Shown here piece by piece: positions 61,001-64,000 of a stretch of 64,000 nt of DNA. Source of the stretch: Dasyornis broadbenti. Lineage: Eukaryota; Chordata; Aves; Passeriformes; Dasyornithidae. The number at the start of each line of letters is the position of its first letter. The stretch's first letter is position 1. Made by a program: the position numbers and the translations under genes. The stretch is from the NCBI GenBank assembly GCA_013397935.1, contig VZRN01004712.1, forward strand, positions 327,793-391,792, written 5' to 3'. Below the pieces are notes generated by a model, which saw only the letters and a list, made by a program, of their open reading frames with translations, was not told the DNA's origin and did no database searches.

Positions 61001-63154
61001 TTCAGTAGCAATAACCCAGGTCAAACCCTGATGCATACTGACTATTCACCTGAAATATCACTACCACAGCTGCTACCTTAATCCAGCTTTTAGTACTATT
61101 TCCTTCTTCTCCTACATCCTTTGCTGTGTGCAAGACACTCCCAAAAAAGGATGTGGCCACCATGATTAAGCCTTCAGGAAAAGAGCATTAGTGGCATTTA
61201 GATGATGTGTTTTCTTTTCCTTTCTTTTGCTTTACCAGTTGCAAACATCTTAATAAAACTAACAGTGGAACAGGTCCCATTTCAAAGGCTGATCATTTAA
61301 CATATACTCAAGTGCTCTTTGCATTTTTAATCTTGCCAAACATGCCTCTACAAACAGGTATTGTATTACCGCACCACTAAGCACCAAAGTGGCATTTAGA
61401 ACTTTATGAACATGTGAAGCTCACTGGCAATGCCACAAATCAAACAATAAAGAACCAAGAATATGTAGGGCTTTTTTTTCTTTTCTTGTTAAAAATTCGT
61501 ATGAATAAATATGCAAGCATAATAATTAGGATATTGTTTTCAATTGCAATGCTACTATTTTCATGCCAAATTTGTCACCAATACGTATTTTATCTTGGGG
61601 ACACTACTGTTTGAGGATGGAAACACATCTGTTGCACATTACATATTAACAGTGCTGAATTACAAAGATTTTGATCTGTTTGGAGGAAAAGGTAGGAGGA
61701 ATCTGTTCTTCTGGAAAGAGTTACTACTCCATATGCAGATTTACTGGGTAAAAGACCTGGCAACAGTAGACAGCATCTCACCACTTTACCCACAAACACA
61801 TTTTAAGAAGTAGATTAAAATTAAACTGAATGCAAAAACCTTTCAGATCAGGTCCTAAGCACCAAAAAAAGAAATAGGCAGAATTAACACATTTGAAATC
61901 TTCAGTACTCAAGGAGAGTACTCTGTTTGGGTTTTTCCATGAGACATTATCACACAAAGCCCTCTTCAGCAGGTAGACACAGCTCTTCAGCAAAACTAGC
62001 AGACTTCAAAATATTCCAGAGGAGTGATTTGCAGTTTAGCACCCCACCTTAAACCAATTCTAGCTACAGTTCTTCCATAAAAAGCCAGCACCTCAAAGGA
62101 AACAAAACAAAACCCAGTAACACACCAAAACCAATCACAATACACCTTTTGGACTAAGAAACCCTAATCCCCTCCACCTTTTCTGCAGTGAAGCAGACAA
62201 GTGGAAAAAGTAAAAGAAGGCATGGTTAGTACGGACTCTAATTAAGAGTGATAGATGGATGTATAAAACGAGCTCATACTGCCAACTTAATGATTCAGCT
62301 TAAAGAACTGGGAGCTTTCCTCCTGATTTCTGCCAGAGTCAAATATATCTGCTGAGTGTATTTGAAGATTCTGCCACTTGTAAGATAATATTTTCCTCTG
62401 CATACAAGAATTGCCATGGAATTCCACAGAGAACGATACATGAAAAAAAAGATGATGCTAGTTTTGTGGAAATATATATATATATATATATATATGCACC
62501 AAGGTAAAGATAAGTACCACAATTTAGGTACTTCCATTCATTTAGCTGCCTTCACTTTATTTTAATGACAATTTCCTTAAGTCCCAAAGAAAATGCTGAA
62601 AAAAAATTCAAAGCAGACAGTGTTGTGCTTTCAGCTTCAGTATAAATCAAAATGATTAATGAAGAAACAGAATTTGACCTTTCAATAAACCTGTTGAAAG
62701 TTAATCATCTTTCACAAACAAACAGGTTTCCAGTTTTGCTTTTATAAATTATGGATCATTAACTCTCAAACACACAAGTGTGCAAGGCTCATGAGATGCA
62801 TTCAGAGGTTCACTCATGTCTCTGACCATATGTACAAGTTTAGCAACAGTTTCAATATCCACAACACGCACGCAGGTCGGTTCTATCCTGTTTACCATTC
62901 CAGCAAGTACTTGTTACCAACTTAAACTCTTTAACAGGAATTAGTTTCACGCCATCAAGGAACTCTCCATAGCTCCAAGAGGAATTTGGAGCTCAAATTA
63001 CCTACCTGTGAACATAATGTAACTGATGAACTGAATCGATGGCTATCACCATTTCAGCCAAATAAAACCGAGCCATATCTTCAGGTAGTCTGTCCTCAAA
63101 CTTGCTGAGCAATGTAAGCAGGTCTCCTCCAACATAGTAATCCATAACCAGGTA
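884..63154 (-). CDS. CDC42BPA: CDC42BPA (MRCK-alpha) gene, internal part, 15 exons joined on the minus strand
   Basis: MRCK-alpha is a cytoplasmic Ser/Thr kinase acting downstream of CDC42. It promotes actomyosin contractility by phosphorylating myosin light chain and the myosin phosphatase subunit (family knowledge). Fifteen exons, listed individually below, join into one uninterrupted frame of 761 codons plus 2 nt. All introns have GT..AG ends and the codon phases match at every junction. In order, the product shows hinge, HRDIKPDN catalytic loop, DFG, GTPDYISPE activation segment, AGC C-tail with an FVGFTYTS hydrophobic motif, then about 500 residues of charged coiled coil. The alpha paralogue is preferred over CDC42BPB because of KIMNHK, ICSREHRLGQ and the ETMPPP tail. 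Start codon, P-loop and ATP lysine are beyond the right edge; C1, PH, CNH and CRIB regions are beyond the left edge. No internal stop or frameshift is seen, so the gene looks intact. Confidence 0.96.
1033..1632 (-). other. CDC42BPA: Intron n-o
   Basis: 600 nt, phase 0. Nothing recognisable. Confidence 0.9.
1633..1738 (-). CDS. CDC42BPA: CDC42BPA exon n: coiled coil
   Basis: 106 nt: G completing Trp, then 35 codons. It encodes [20 protein letters not shown] then ELEALRNSSLGARAT, nearly identical to human MRCK-alpha as recalled. Acceptor is GTTTAG|GGTAAG and donor is GCTACT|GTAAGA. It exits in phase 0. An automatic frame runs on past the donor into the intron; those extra residues (VRFYFHMS onward) are intronic readthrough. 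Confidence 0.96.
1739..8583 (-). other. CDC42BPA: Intron m-n (6.8 kb)
   Basis: 6845 nt, phase 2. AT-rich unique sequence with a 12-nt N gap at 5203-5214. An A-rich/T-rich imperfect inverted repeat lies near 5058-5100. No repeat family, RNA gene or exon recognised. Confidence 0.85.
5203..5214. other. Assembly gap (12 N)
   Basis: Run of N in the intron between exons m and n; true length unknown. It follows a T-run region. Confidence 0.99.
8584..8708 (-). CDS. CDC42BPA: CDC42BPA exon m: coiled coil
   Basis: 125 nt: 41 codons plus TG. It encodes LTTMFERLSMNNRQLEEEMR then DLADKKESVAHWEAQITEII and Q(W). The DLADKKESVAHWEAQITEII block is almost unchanged from human as I remember it, while LTTMFERLSMNN is more diverged. 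Acceptor is CTTCAG|CTCACC and donor is CAGTG|GTGAGT. The split codon TG|G restores Trp with the next exon. Confidence 0.95.
8709..10440 (-). other. CDC42BPA: Intron l-m
   Basis: 1732 nt, phase 0. AT-rich with a short GA-rich patch near 9658-9673. Nothing else recognised. Confidence 0.87.
10441..10546 (-). CDS. CDC42BPA: CDC42BPA exon l: coiled coil
   Basis: 106 nt: C completing Asn, then 35 codons. It encodes QSEREEFETEFKQKYEREKI then LLTEENKKLTNELDK. The glutamate-rich helix matches human QSEREEFESEFKQQYEREKV (from memory). Acceptor is TTCTTAG|CCAAA and donor is GATAAG|GTAAGT, a consensus donor. It exits in phase 0. Confidence 0.96.
10547..15379 (-). other. CDC42BPA: Intron k-l
   Basis: 4833 nt, phase 2. 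Contains an 18-bp tandem duplication at 14185-14217. A plus-strand 161-codon open frame at 14488-14973 has no family signature and is probably chance. No interspersed repeat recognised. Confidence 0.85.
14185..14217. repeat. Tandem duplication, 18-bp period, two copies
   Basis: ATTCCTTATTGAATA occurs at 14185-14199 and again at 14203-14217, separated by three bases. A simple local duplication. Confidence 0.85.
15380..15627 (-). CDS. CDC42BPA: CDC42BPA exon k: coiled coil
   Basis: 248 nt: 82 codons plus AA. It starts QKQVGRSPGVSSIEHQQEIT, continues KLKADLEKKSVFYEEELSKR and NEIKSLKKELRDAESQQLAL, and ends LKDKLEKTRRE. The SPGV break early in the exon interrupts the helix, as in human QISYSPGVCSIEHQQEIT (from memory). 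Acceptor is TTTTAG|CAAAA and donor is GAAAA|GTGAGT. The split codon AA|C reads Asn; human has Ser here by my recollection. Confidence 0.95.
16973..16986. repeat. Poly(T) 14
   Basis: Uninterrupted T homopolymer on the plus strand in intron j-k. Confidence 0.95.
19157..19175. repeat. Poly(A) 19
   Basis: Uninterrupted A homopolymer on the plus strand, 255 nt from the exon j donor. It could be the tail of an old retrocopy, but no parent sequence or target-site duplication was recognised. Confidence 0.95.
19431..19541 (-). CDS. CDC42BPA: CDC42BPA exon j: coiled coil, phase 0-0
   Basis: 111 nt, 37 codons, phase 0 at both ends. It encodes LEVQAEAAAAEASKDRKLRE then RSEQYSKQLENEVEGLK, a charged helix matching human LEVHTEALAAEASKDRKLRE (from memory). 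Acceptor is TTGTAG|CTGG and donor is CTAAAG|GTTAGT, a weaker donor than its neighbours. Because exons i and j are both frame-neutral, skipping either one or both leaves the rest in frame. Confidence 0.95.
19791..20033 (-). CDS. CDC42BPA: CDC42BPA exon i: 81-codon coiled-coil exon, phase 0-0
   Basis: 243 nt, exactly 81 codons with both boundaries in phase 0. It encodes ELAESSDRLKSQAKELKDAH, then a segment with RKLAMQEFSEMNERLTDLH, QKQKLARQLRDKEEE and VESLRQELRRTERLKKE. It falls at about human residues 550-630. As I recall, a human isoform lacks an 81-residue block at this place, so this is probably a cassette exon; nothing in the DNA alone proves skipping. Acceptor is ACTGTAG|GAACT and donor is AAAGAA|GTAAGT, both strong. 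A 249-nt intron separates it from the next exon. Confidence 0.95.
20034..21633 (-). other. CDC42BPA: Intron h-i
   Basis: 1600 nt, phase 0. AT-rich, no recognisable element. Confidence 0.87.
21634..21767 (-). CDS. CDC42BPA: CDC42BPA exon h: coiled coil
   Basis: 134 nt: AA completing Glu, then 44 codons. It encodes (E)SGQLEQQLEQASTARRELDD, then ASRQIKAFEKQVRTLKQERE and DLNK. Residues are strongly charged with leucine heptads. It aligns with the human segment SSHLEQQLEEANAVRQELDD (from memory), with several conservative replacements, as expected for a structural spacer under weaker constraint than the kinase. Acceptor is TTTCTAG|AATCT and donor is AATAAG|GTAAAA. It leaves in phase 0, just before the 81-codon exon. 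Confidence 0.95.
21768..26055 (-). other. CDC42BPA: Intron g-h
   Basis: 4288 nt, phase 1. AT-rich unique sequence with several short open frames that match nothing I know. No interspersed repeat recognised. Confidence 0.85.
26056..26178 (-). CDS. CDC42BPA: CDC42BPA exon g: coiled coil
   Basis: 123 nt: AG, 40 codons, G. It encodes (E)STQTVQALQYSTVDGPITAS then KDLEIKSLKEEIEKLKKQVT(E). The second half shows heptad-type spacing of L and I with K/E flanks, typical of a parallel coiled coil. Acceptor is TTTCTAG|AGTCC and donor is GTGACAG|GTATGT. Choosing the upstream AG is decided by frame: the preceding exon ends in G and GAG (Glu) is restored. Using the AG two bases downstream would break the reading frame. 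Confidence 0.95.
26179..26637 (-). other. CDC42BPA: Intron f-g
   Basis: 459 nt, phase 1. Nothing recognisable. The 97-codon minus-strand open frame across it has no family signature. Confidence 0.88.
26638..26804 (-). CDS. CDC42BPA: CDC42BPA exon f: linker and start of coiled coil
   Basis: 167 nt: T completing Cys, 55 codons, then G. It encodes VLSDRSCLRLTAGPPSMDLD, then SIQRTLEDSLATEAYERRIR followed by RLEQEKLELSRKLQ. The latter opens the long alpha-helical coiled coil that spaces the kinase head from the membrane-binding C1-PH module. Acceptor is CCCCCAG|TGTG and donor is CTGCAAG|GTATAG. It begins with GTG in frame, which automatic tools may misread as a start; it is an ordinary internal exon. 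Confidence 0.95.
26805..27845 (-). other. CDC42BPA: Intron e-f
   Basis: 1041 nt, phase 2. It contains a short TTTA-type simple repeat at 27351-27368. Otherwise unremarkable. Confidence 0.88.
27351..27368. repeat. TTTA-type simple repeat
   Basis: About four and a half copies of a TTAT tetranucleotide unit. Confidence 0.85.
27846..27925 (-). CDS. CDC42BPA: CDC42BPA exon e: hydrophobic motif of the AGC tail
   Basis: 80 nt: 26 codons plus TG of a split cysteine codon. It encodes ETMPPPSHTAFSGHHLPFVG and FTYTSS(C). FVGFTYTS is the AGC hydrophobic motif (F-x-x-F-[ST]-[YF]); in MRCK it packs on the N-lobe and supports dimerisation (family knowledge). The ETMPPP start matches MRCK-alpha; the beta paralogue differs here. 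Acceptor is TTCTAG|GAAAC and donor is AGCTG|GTAAGT. Exit phase is 2, joining T of the next exon to make Cys. Confidence 0.95.
27926..31410 (-). other. CDC42BPA: Intron d-e
   Basis: 3485 nt, phase 0. It holds a CR1 3' fragment at 30241-30516. A plus-strand frame of 126 codons at 30455-30835 begins inside that CR1 and is not credible. The remainder is unremarkable. Confidence 0.85.
30241..30516 (-). mobile_element. CR1 LINE, 5'-truncated 3' end
   Basis: On the plus strand it begins ATCACAGAATCATTTGG, the reverse complement of the CR1 3' terminal octamer region. It continues through ACCTTCAAGATCATTGAGTCC, an AGCACTGCCAAGTC block, TTTAAATACCTCCAGG, and CCTCCCCTGGCTCAACTTGAGG to ACTTGGGAGAAGAGACCAAC. 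All of these are characteristic avian CR1 3' UTR blocks (from memory). The element therefore reads on the minus strand, the same direction as the host gene, and is truncated at its 5' end. It lacks the usual segment between about 30390 and 30425, so an internal deletion is likely. No coding capacity remains. Confidence 0.92.
31411..31659 (-). CDS. CDC42BPA: CDC42BPA exon d: end of kinase C-lobe and AGC tail
   Basis: 249 nt, 83 codons, phase 0 to 0. It encodes ERFQFPAQVTDVSESAKDLI, then the C-lobe ending RRLICSREHRLGQNGIEDFK with HPFFAGIDWDNIR (alpha-H/alpha-I and the AGC transition). The following tail is EAPYIPEVSSPTDTSNFDVDDD, the active-site tether segment where NFD occurs in AGC kinases. 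It ends CLKNS, continuing with E from exon e. Acceptor is TTTAAG|GAGAGG and donor is AACTCT|GTAAGT. The sequence fits MRCK-alpha (SREHRLGQ) rather than MRCK-beta (SRERRLGQ, from memory). Confidence 0.97.
31660..32235 (-). other. CDC42BPA: Intron c-d
   Basis: 576 nt AT-rich phase-0 intron with a short T-rich stretch around 31830-31865. No other feature seen. Confidence 0.9.
32236..32436 (-). CDS. CDC42BPA: CDC42BPA exon c: activation segment and alpha-F to alpha-G
   Basis: 201 nt, 67 codons, phase 0 at both ends. It starts VQSSVAVGTPDYISPEIL, the activation loop and P+1 loop with SPE in place of APE as in MRCK, ROCK and DMPK. It continues through [34 protein letters not shown], with the Asp of CDWW (alpha-F) conserved, and ends GKIMNHK. 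MRCKs do not need activation-loop phosphorylation (family knowledge), and none of the loop residues looks altered. Acceptor is CTCCAG|GTCC and donor is CACAAA|GTTAGT. The KGKYGPE sequence and the final NHK point to the alpha paralogue. Confidence 0.98.
32437..33194 (-). other. CDC42BPA: Intron b-c
   Basis: 758 nt of AT-rich intron with GT..AG ends, phase 0. Nothing recognisable inside. Confidence 0.9.
33195..33288 (-). CDS. CDC42BPA: CDC42BPA exon b: catalytic loop and DFG
   Basis: 94 nt: 1 nt completing the arginine codon, then 31 codons. It encodes (R)DIKPDNILMDMNGHIRLADFGSCLKLMEDGT. The Asp following Arg is the catalytic base of the HRD loop, the Asn of KPDN coordinates metal, and the Asp of DFG binds magnesium. 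With exon a, all C-lobe catalytic elements are present, so an active kinase is expected. Acceptor is TTACAG|GGATA and donor is AACG|GTAAAT. It leaves in phase 0. The residue pattern is nearly identical to mammalian MRCK-alpha as I remember it. Confidence 0.97.
34473..34489. repeat. Poly(A) 17
   Basis: Uninterrupted A homopolymer on the plus strand in the 29.7-kb intron. Confidence 0.95.
35131..35146. repeat. Short ATC trinucleotide repeat
   Basis: About five ATC units following an ATA-rich stretch. Confidence 0.8.
42595..42685 (+). mobile_element. CR1 LINE 3' end, about 90 bp
   Basis: Reads in CR1 sense: GACCCTGCTCTGAGCAGTAG, GGTTAGACTAGCTGACCTAA, AGAGGTCCCTTTCAACCTCA and then CCCTGTGATTCTGA. 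This matches the CR1 3' terminus, including the partial ATTCTGTG-type octamer. It is strongly 5'-truncated and antisense to CDC42BPA. Confidence 0.92.
46183..46210 (+). repeat. G-rich tract (possible G-quadruplex)
   Basis: Runs of G5 (46186-46190) and G8 (46195-46202) are flanked by GG doublets. The G-rich strand is the plus strand, so the CDC42BPA transcript carries the C-rich copy. It meets a two-tetrad pattern easily, but a standard four-run GGG motif only by dividing the G8 run. Confidence 0.7.
49250..49367 (-). mobile_element. CR1-type LINE fragment, degraded
   Basis: The plus strand begins ATCACAGAGTCCTAGAATACC, shows TTGGAAAGGACCACAAGGAT and CATCTGGTCAAACCCTCCTT, then a GGCAAAAGCACAGT block and GCCCAACACCCTGTTAAACTG. 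These are reverse-complement CR1 3' UTR blocks of a subfamily distinct from the one at 30241-30516. Decayed and 5'-truncated. Confidence 0.85.
50533..50546. repeat. Poly(T) 14
   Basis: Uninterrupted T homopolymer on the plus strand, about 570 nt before the LTR. Confidence 0.95.
51316..51322 (+). promoter_or_regulatory. TATA box of the LTR promoter
   Basis: TATAAAA inside the solo LTR, about 200 bp from its 5' end. Transcription would be expected to start about 25-30 bp downstream, antisense to the host gene. Activity is not shown by sequence. Confidence 0.6.
51750..51771 (+). terminator. LTR poly(A) signal with abutting hairpin
   Basis: A 6-bp GC-rich stem (51750-51755 with 51760-51765, 4-nt loop) ends exactly where AATAAA (51766-51771) begins. 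Another AATAAA lies at 51676-51681, so which one is used is uncertain. Confidence 0.55.
53885..53927. repeat. Perfect 20-bp inverted repeat with 3-nt loop
   Basis: 53885-53904 is the exact reverse complement of 53908-53927, separated by GTT. Flanking bases do not extend the stem. Not part of any element I recognise. Confidence 0.95.
55311..55332. repeat. Short hairpin, 8-bp perfect stem
   Basis: ATATCTTA at 55311-55318 pairs with TAAGATAT at 55325-55332 across a 6-nt loop. Probably chance in AT-rich DNA. Confidence 0.5.
58656..58683. other. Assembly gap (28 N)
   Basis: Run of N flanked on both sides by A-runs, so an expanded poly(A) or A-rich repeat probably caused the gap. Confidence 0.99.
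59997..60206 (-). other. Small open frame resembling a secreted precursor (unverified)
   Basis: 69 codons from an ATGATG start to TAA. From the internal Met at residue 9, MAISLTCILAFAITMSSPAL is followed by ALPNE: a short polar start, a hydrophobic core and an AxA-type cleavage site, as in a signal peptide. The remaining 40 residues contain two Cys and match no family I know. No promoter, splice partner or poly(A) signal is evident, and its possible splice donors do not fit the phase of CDC42BPA exon b. A chance frame is the simpler explanation. Confidence 0.15.
62472..62495. repeat. (AT)12 microsatellite
   Basis: 24 bp of uninterrupted AT dinucleotide about 510 nt downstream (gene sense) of the exon a donor. 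Likely length-polymorphic. Confidence 0.97.
63006..63154 (-). CDS. CDC42BPA: CDC42BPA exon a: kinase hinge and start of C-lobe
   Basis: 149 nt: 49 codons, then AG of a split arginine codon. It begins YLVMDYYVGGDLLTLL, the hinge and alpha-D region of the DMPK/MRCK/ROCK kinases, and ends HQLHYVH just before the HRD catalytic loop. This corresponds to about human residues 151-199. Acceptor is CATAG|TACC and donor is CACAG|GTAGGT. The exon enters in phase 0 and leaves in phase 2. The acidic SKFEDRLPEDMARFYLAEMV segment is the alpha-D/alpha-E helix pair of the family. A second possible donor (GTAATT) lies 4 nt further on but would break the frame. The next exon is about 29.7 kb away. Confidence 0.96.
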
Positions 63155-64000
63155 CTATGGATTGGGAATGATAAGAAAACCGAGTGGGGAGAGAAAAATC
63201 ACAATTTATTGAGTAAGAAACTCAATACTAACTGAAGCATAAAAATTAATTCACTGCAAAACTTACTATGGACATTAAAATAACAAACCGAGACACTTAG
63301 ATGCTCTAAAAGCACTAGTCAGTTCAGCTGCATTTTAACATTTAGCCTATTTGAATATTTTTCATATTTATACCTCCCCAAATACCATAAAGCCTTATGA
63401 CAAAATAGTATCTACTTCATCCACTGTCCCATCATCAAACATGAAATATTTAGAGCCTGTGGATTTCCCTTATGAAAACAATACCCTTTGCTAGAATGCA
63501 AAAGGAGTAAAGGATTAAAGCACAGACCTATAAAAATGAAACCAAGTGTGTTAATTTGTAATCTCATTTACATTGCCCTAATTTCCCAGGCTTTCCCTTC
63601 CCTTTTTTCCTACGGCCTTCTTTCCCCATTAAACAAATTACTTTGGAGAGGAAAGTTTTTAGACTATTCAGATTAAGGCAAAGTCTGAGAGACTTCCAGT
63701 GACCCACAGCATAATTCCAGAAACTGTTAACATTACACATGATACAGGACCTGGCAACATAAAATATAACTTGCCACCTTCTCTAATTGAAAGGATAGAG
63801 AAAAATATTGATTTCTTATGCATTAATGAAACATAAAACTTGCCAGCAATTAAAGTGAGTGCAAAGACTTAAAGAAATCATAGCCTTTCTGTATTTCACT
63901 GTATTTATAGAATGAAATGCCACTTCTTTTAGCAGCACAGTTAAAATGACTGGAAAAAGTGAACTTAAGTGTGAAACTCAGGATTAATATATTTTAGCTT
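63155..64000 (-). other. CDC42BPA: Intron upstream of the first visible exon (partial)
   Basis: AT-rich non-coding sequence running off the window. It ends with the acceptor AG at 63155-63156 on the minus strand. The preceding kinase exon, which should end shortly before YLVMDYY, is not in this stretch. No recognisable repeat or RNA gene is visible. Confidence 0.8.

Larger units (their letters stand above)
33289..63005 (-). other. CDC42BPA: Large intron (about 29.7 kb) splitting the HRD arginine codon
   Basis: Donor GTAGGT at the right end and acceptor TTACAG at the left end. No CDC42BPA-like exon is visible inside, and the flanking phases (AG|G) match directly. Contents I can name: a CR1 3' end at 42595-42685 (plus), a CR1 fragment at 49250-49367 (minus), a solo LTR at 51113-51842 (plus), a perfect hairpin at 53885-53927, poly(A) at 34473-34489, poly(T) at 50533-50546, a G-rich tract at 46183-46210, a pyrimidine-rich block at about 35755-36080, (AT)12 at 62472-62495, and an N gap at 58656-58683. 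The rest is AT-rich unique sequence in which I recognise nothing. Confidence 0.9.

Noticed and set aside
1..64000. CRISPR arrays, tRNA or rRNA genes, bacterial operons, phage or plasmid functions
   Set aside because: None seen by eye. The sequence is typical vertebrate intron and exon DNA; a tRNAscan/Rfam search would be needed to exclude small RNAs such as intronic snoRNAs.

Overview
The window is vertebrate nuclear DNA, most likely avian. It is AT-rich and intron-dominated, with short phase-matched exons, GT-AG splice sites, three short CR1 LINE 3' ends (the typical bird interspersed repeat) and one solo retroviral LTR. I see no bacterial operon, CRISPR array, tRNA or rRNA gene. Most long open frames are chance frames in introns.

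One protein gene explains all recognisable coding sequence: CDC42BPA (MRCK-alpha, a CDC42-binding Ser/Thr kinase of the AGC/DMPK family), read on the minus strand from right to left. I could place 15 internal exons: 63006-63154, 33195-33288, 32236-32436, 31411-31659, 27846-27925, 26638-26804, 26056-26178, 21634-21767, 19791-20033, 19431-19541, 15380-15627, 10441-10546, 8584-8708, 1633-1738 and 884-1032. They total 2285 nt (761 codons plus 2 nt). Every junction keeps the frame and every intron has GT..AG ends. The exons encode the second half of the kinase domain (hinge, HRD loop, DFG, activation segment, C-lobe), the AGC C-terminal tail with its hydrophobic motif, and most of the long coiled coil, roughly human residues 151 to 911. 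The promoter, first exons and ATP-binding lysine lie beyond the right edge. The C1, PH, citron-homology and CRIB exons lie beyond the left edge.

Layout: 1-33288 holds 14 exons with introns of 0.25-6.8 kb. 33289-63005 is one intron of about 29.7 kb that splits the codon for the HRD arginine. It contains the solo LTR (51113-51842), two CR1 fragments, a G-rich tract, a perfect 20-bp hairpin, a pyrimidine-rich block and one small open frame that resembles a secreted precursor. 63006-63154 is the most upstream exon visible, and 63155-64000 is intron. Two short N runs (5203-5214, 58656-58683) are assembly gaps.

I did not find a previously undescribed system. The points most worth a second look are the perfect hairpin at 53885-53927, the antisense solo LTR with a hairpin abutting its poly(A) signal, the frame-neutral 81-codon coiled-coil exon, and the signal-peptide-like frame at 59997-60206. 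Comparisons with human MRCK-alpha come from memory of the family; no search was run.
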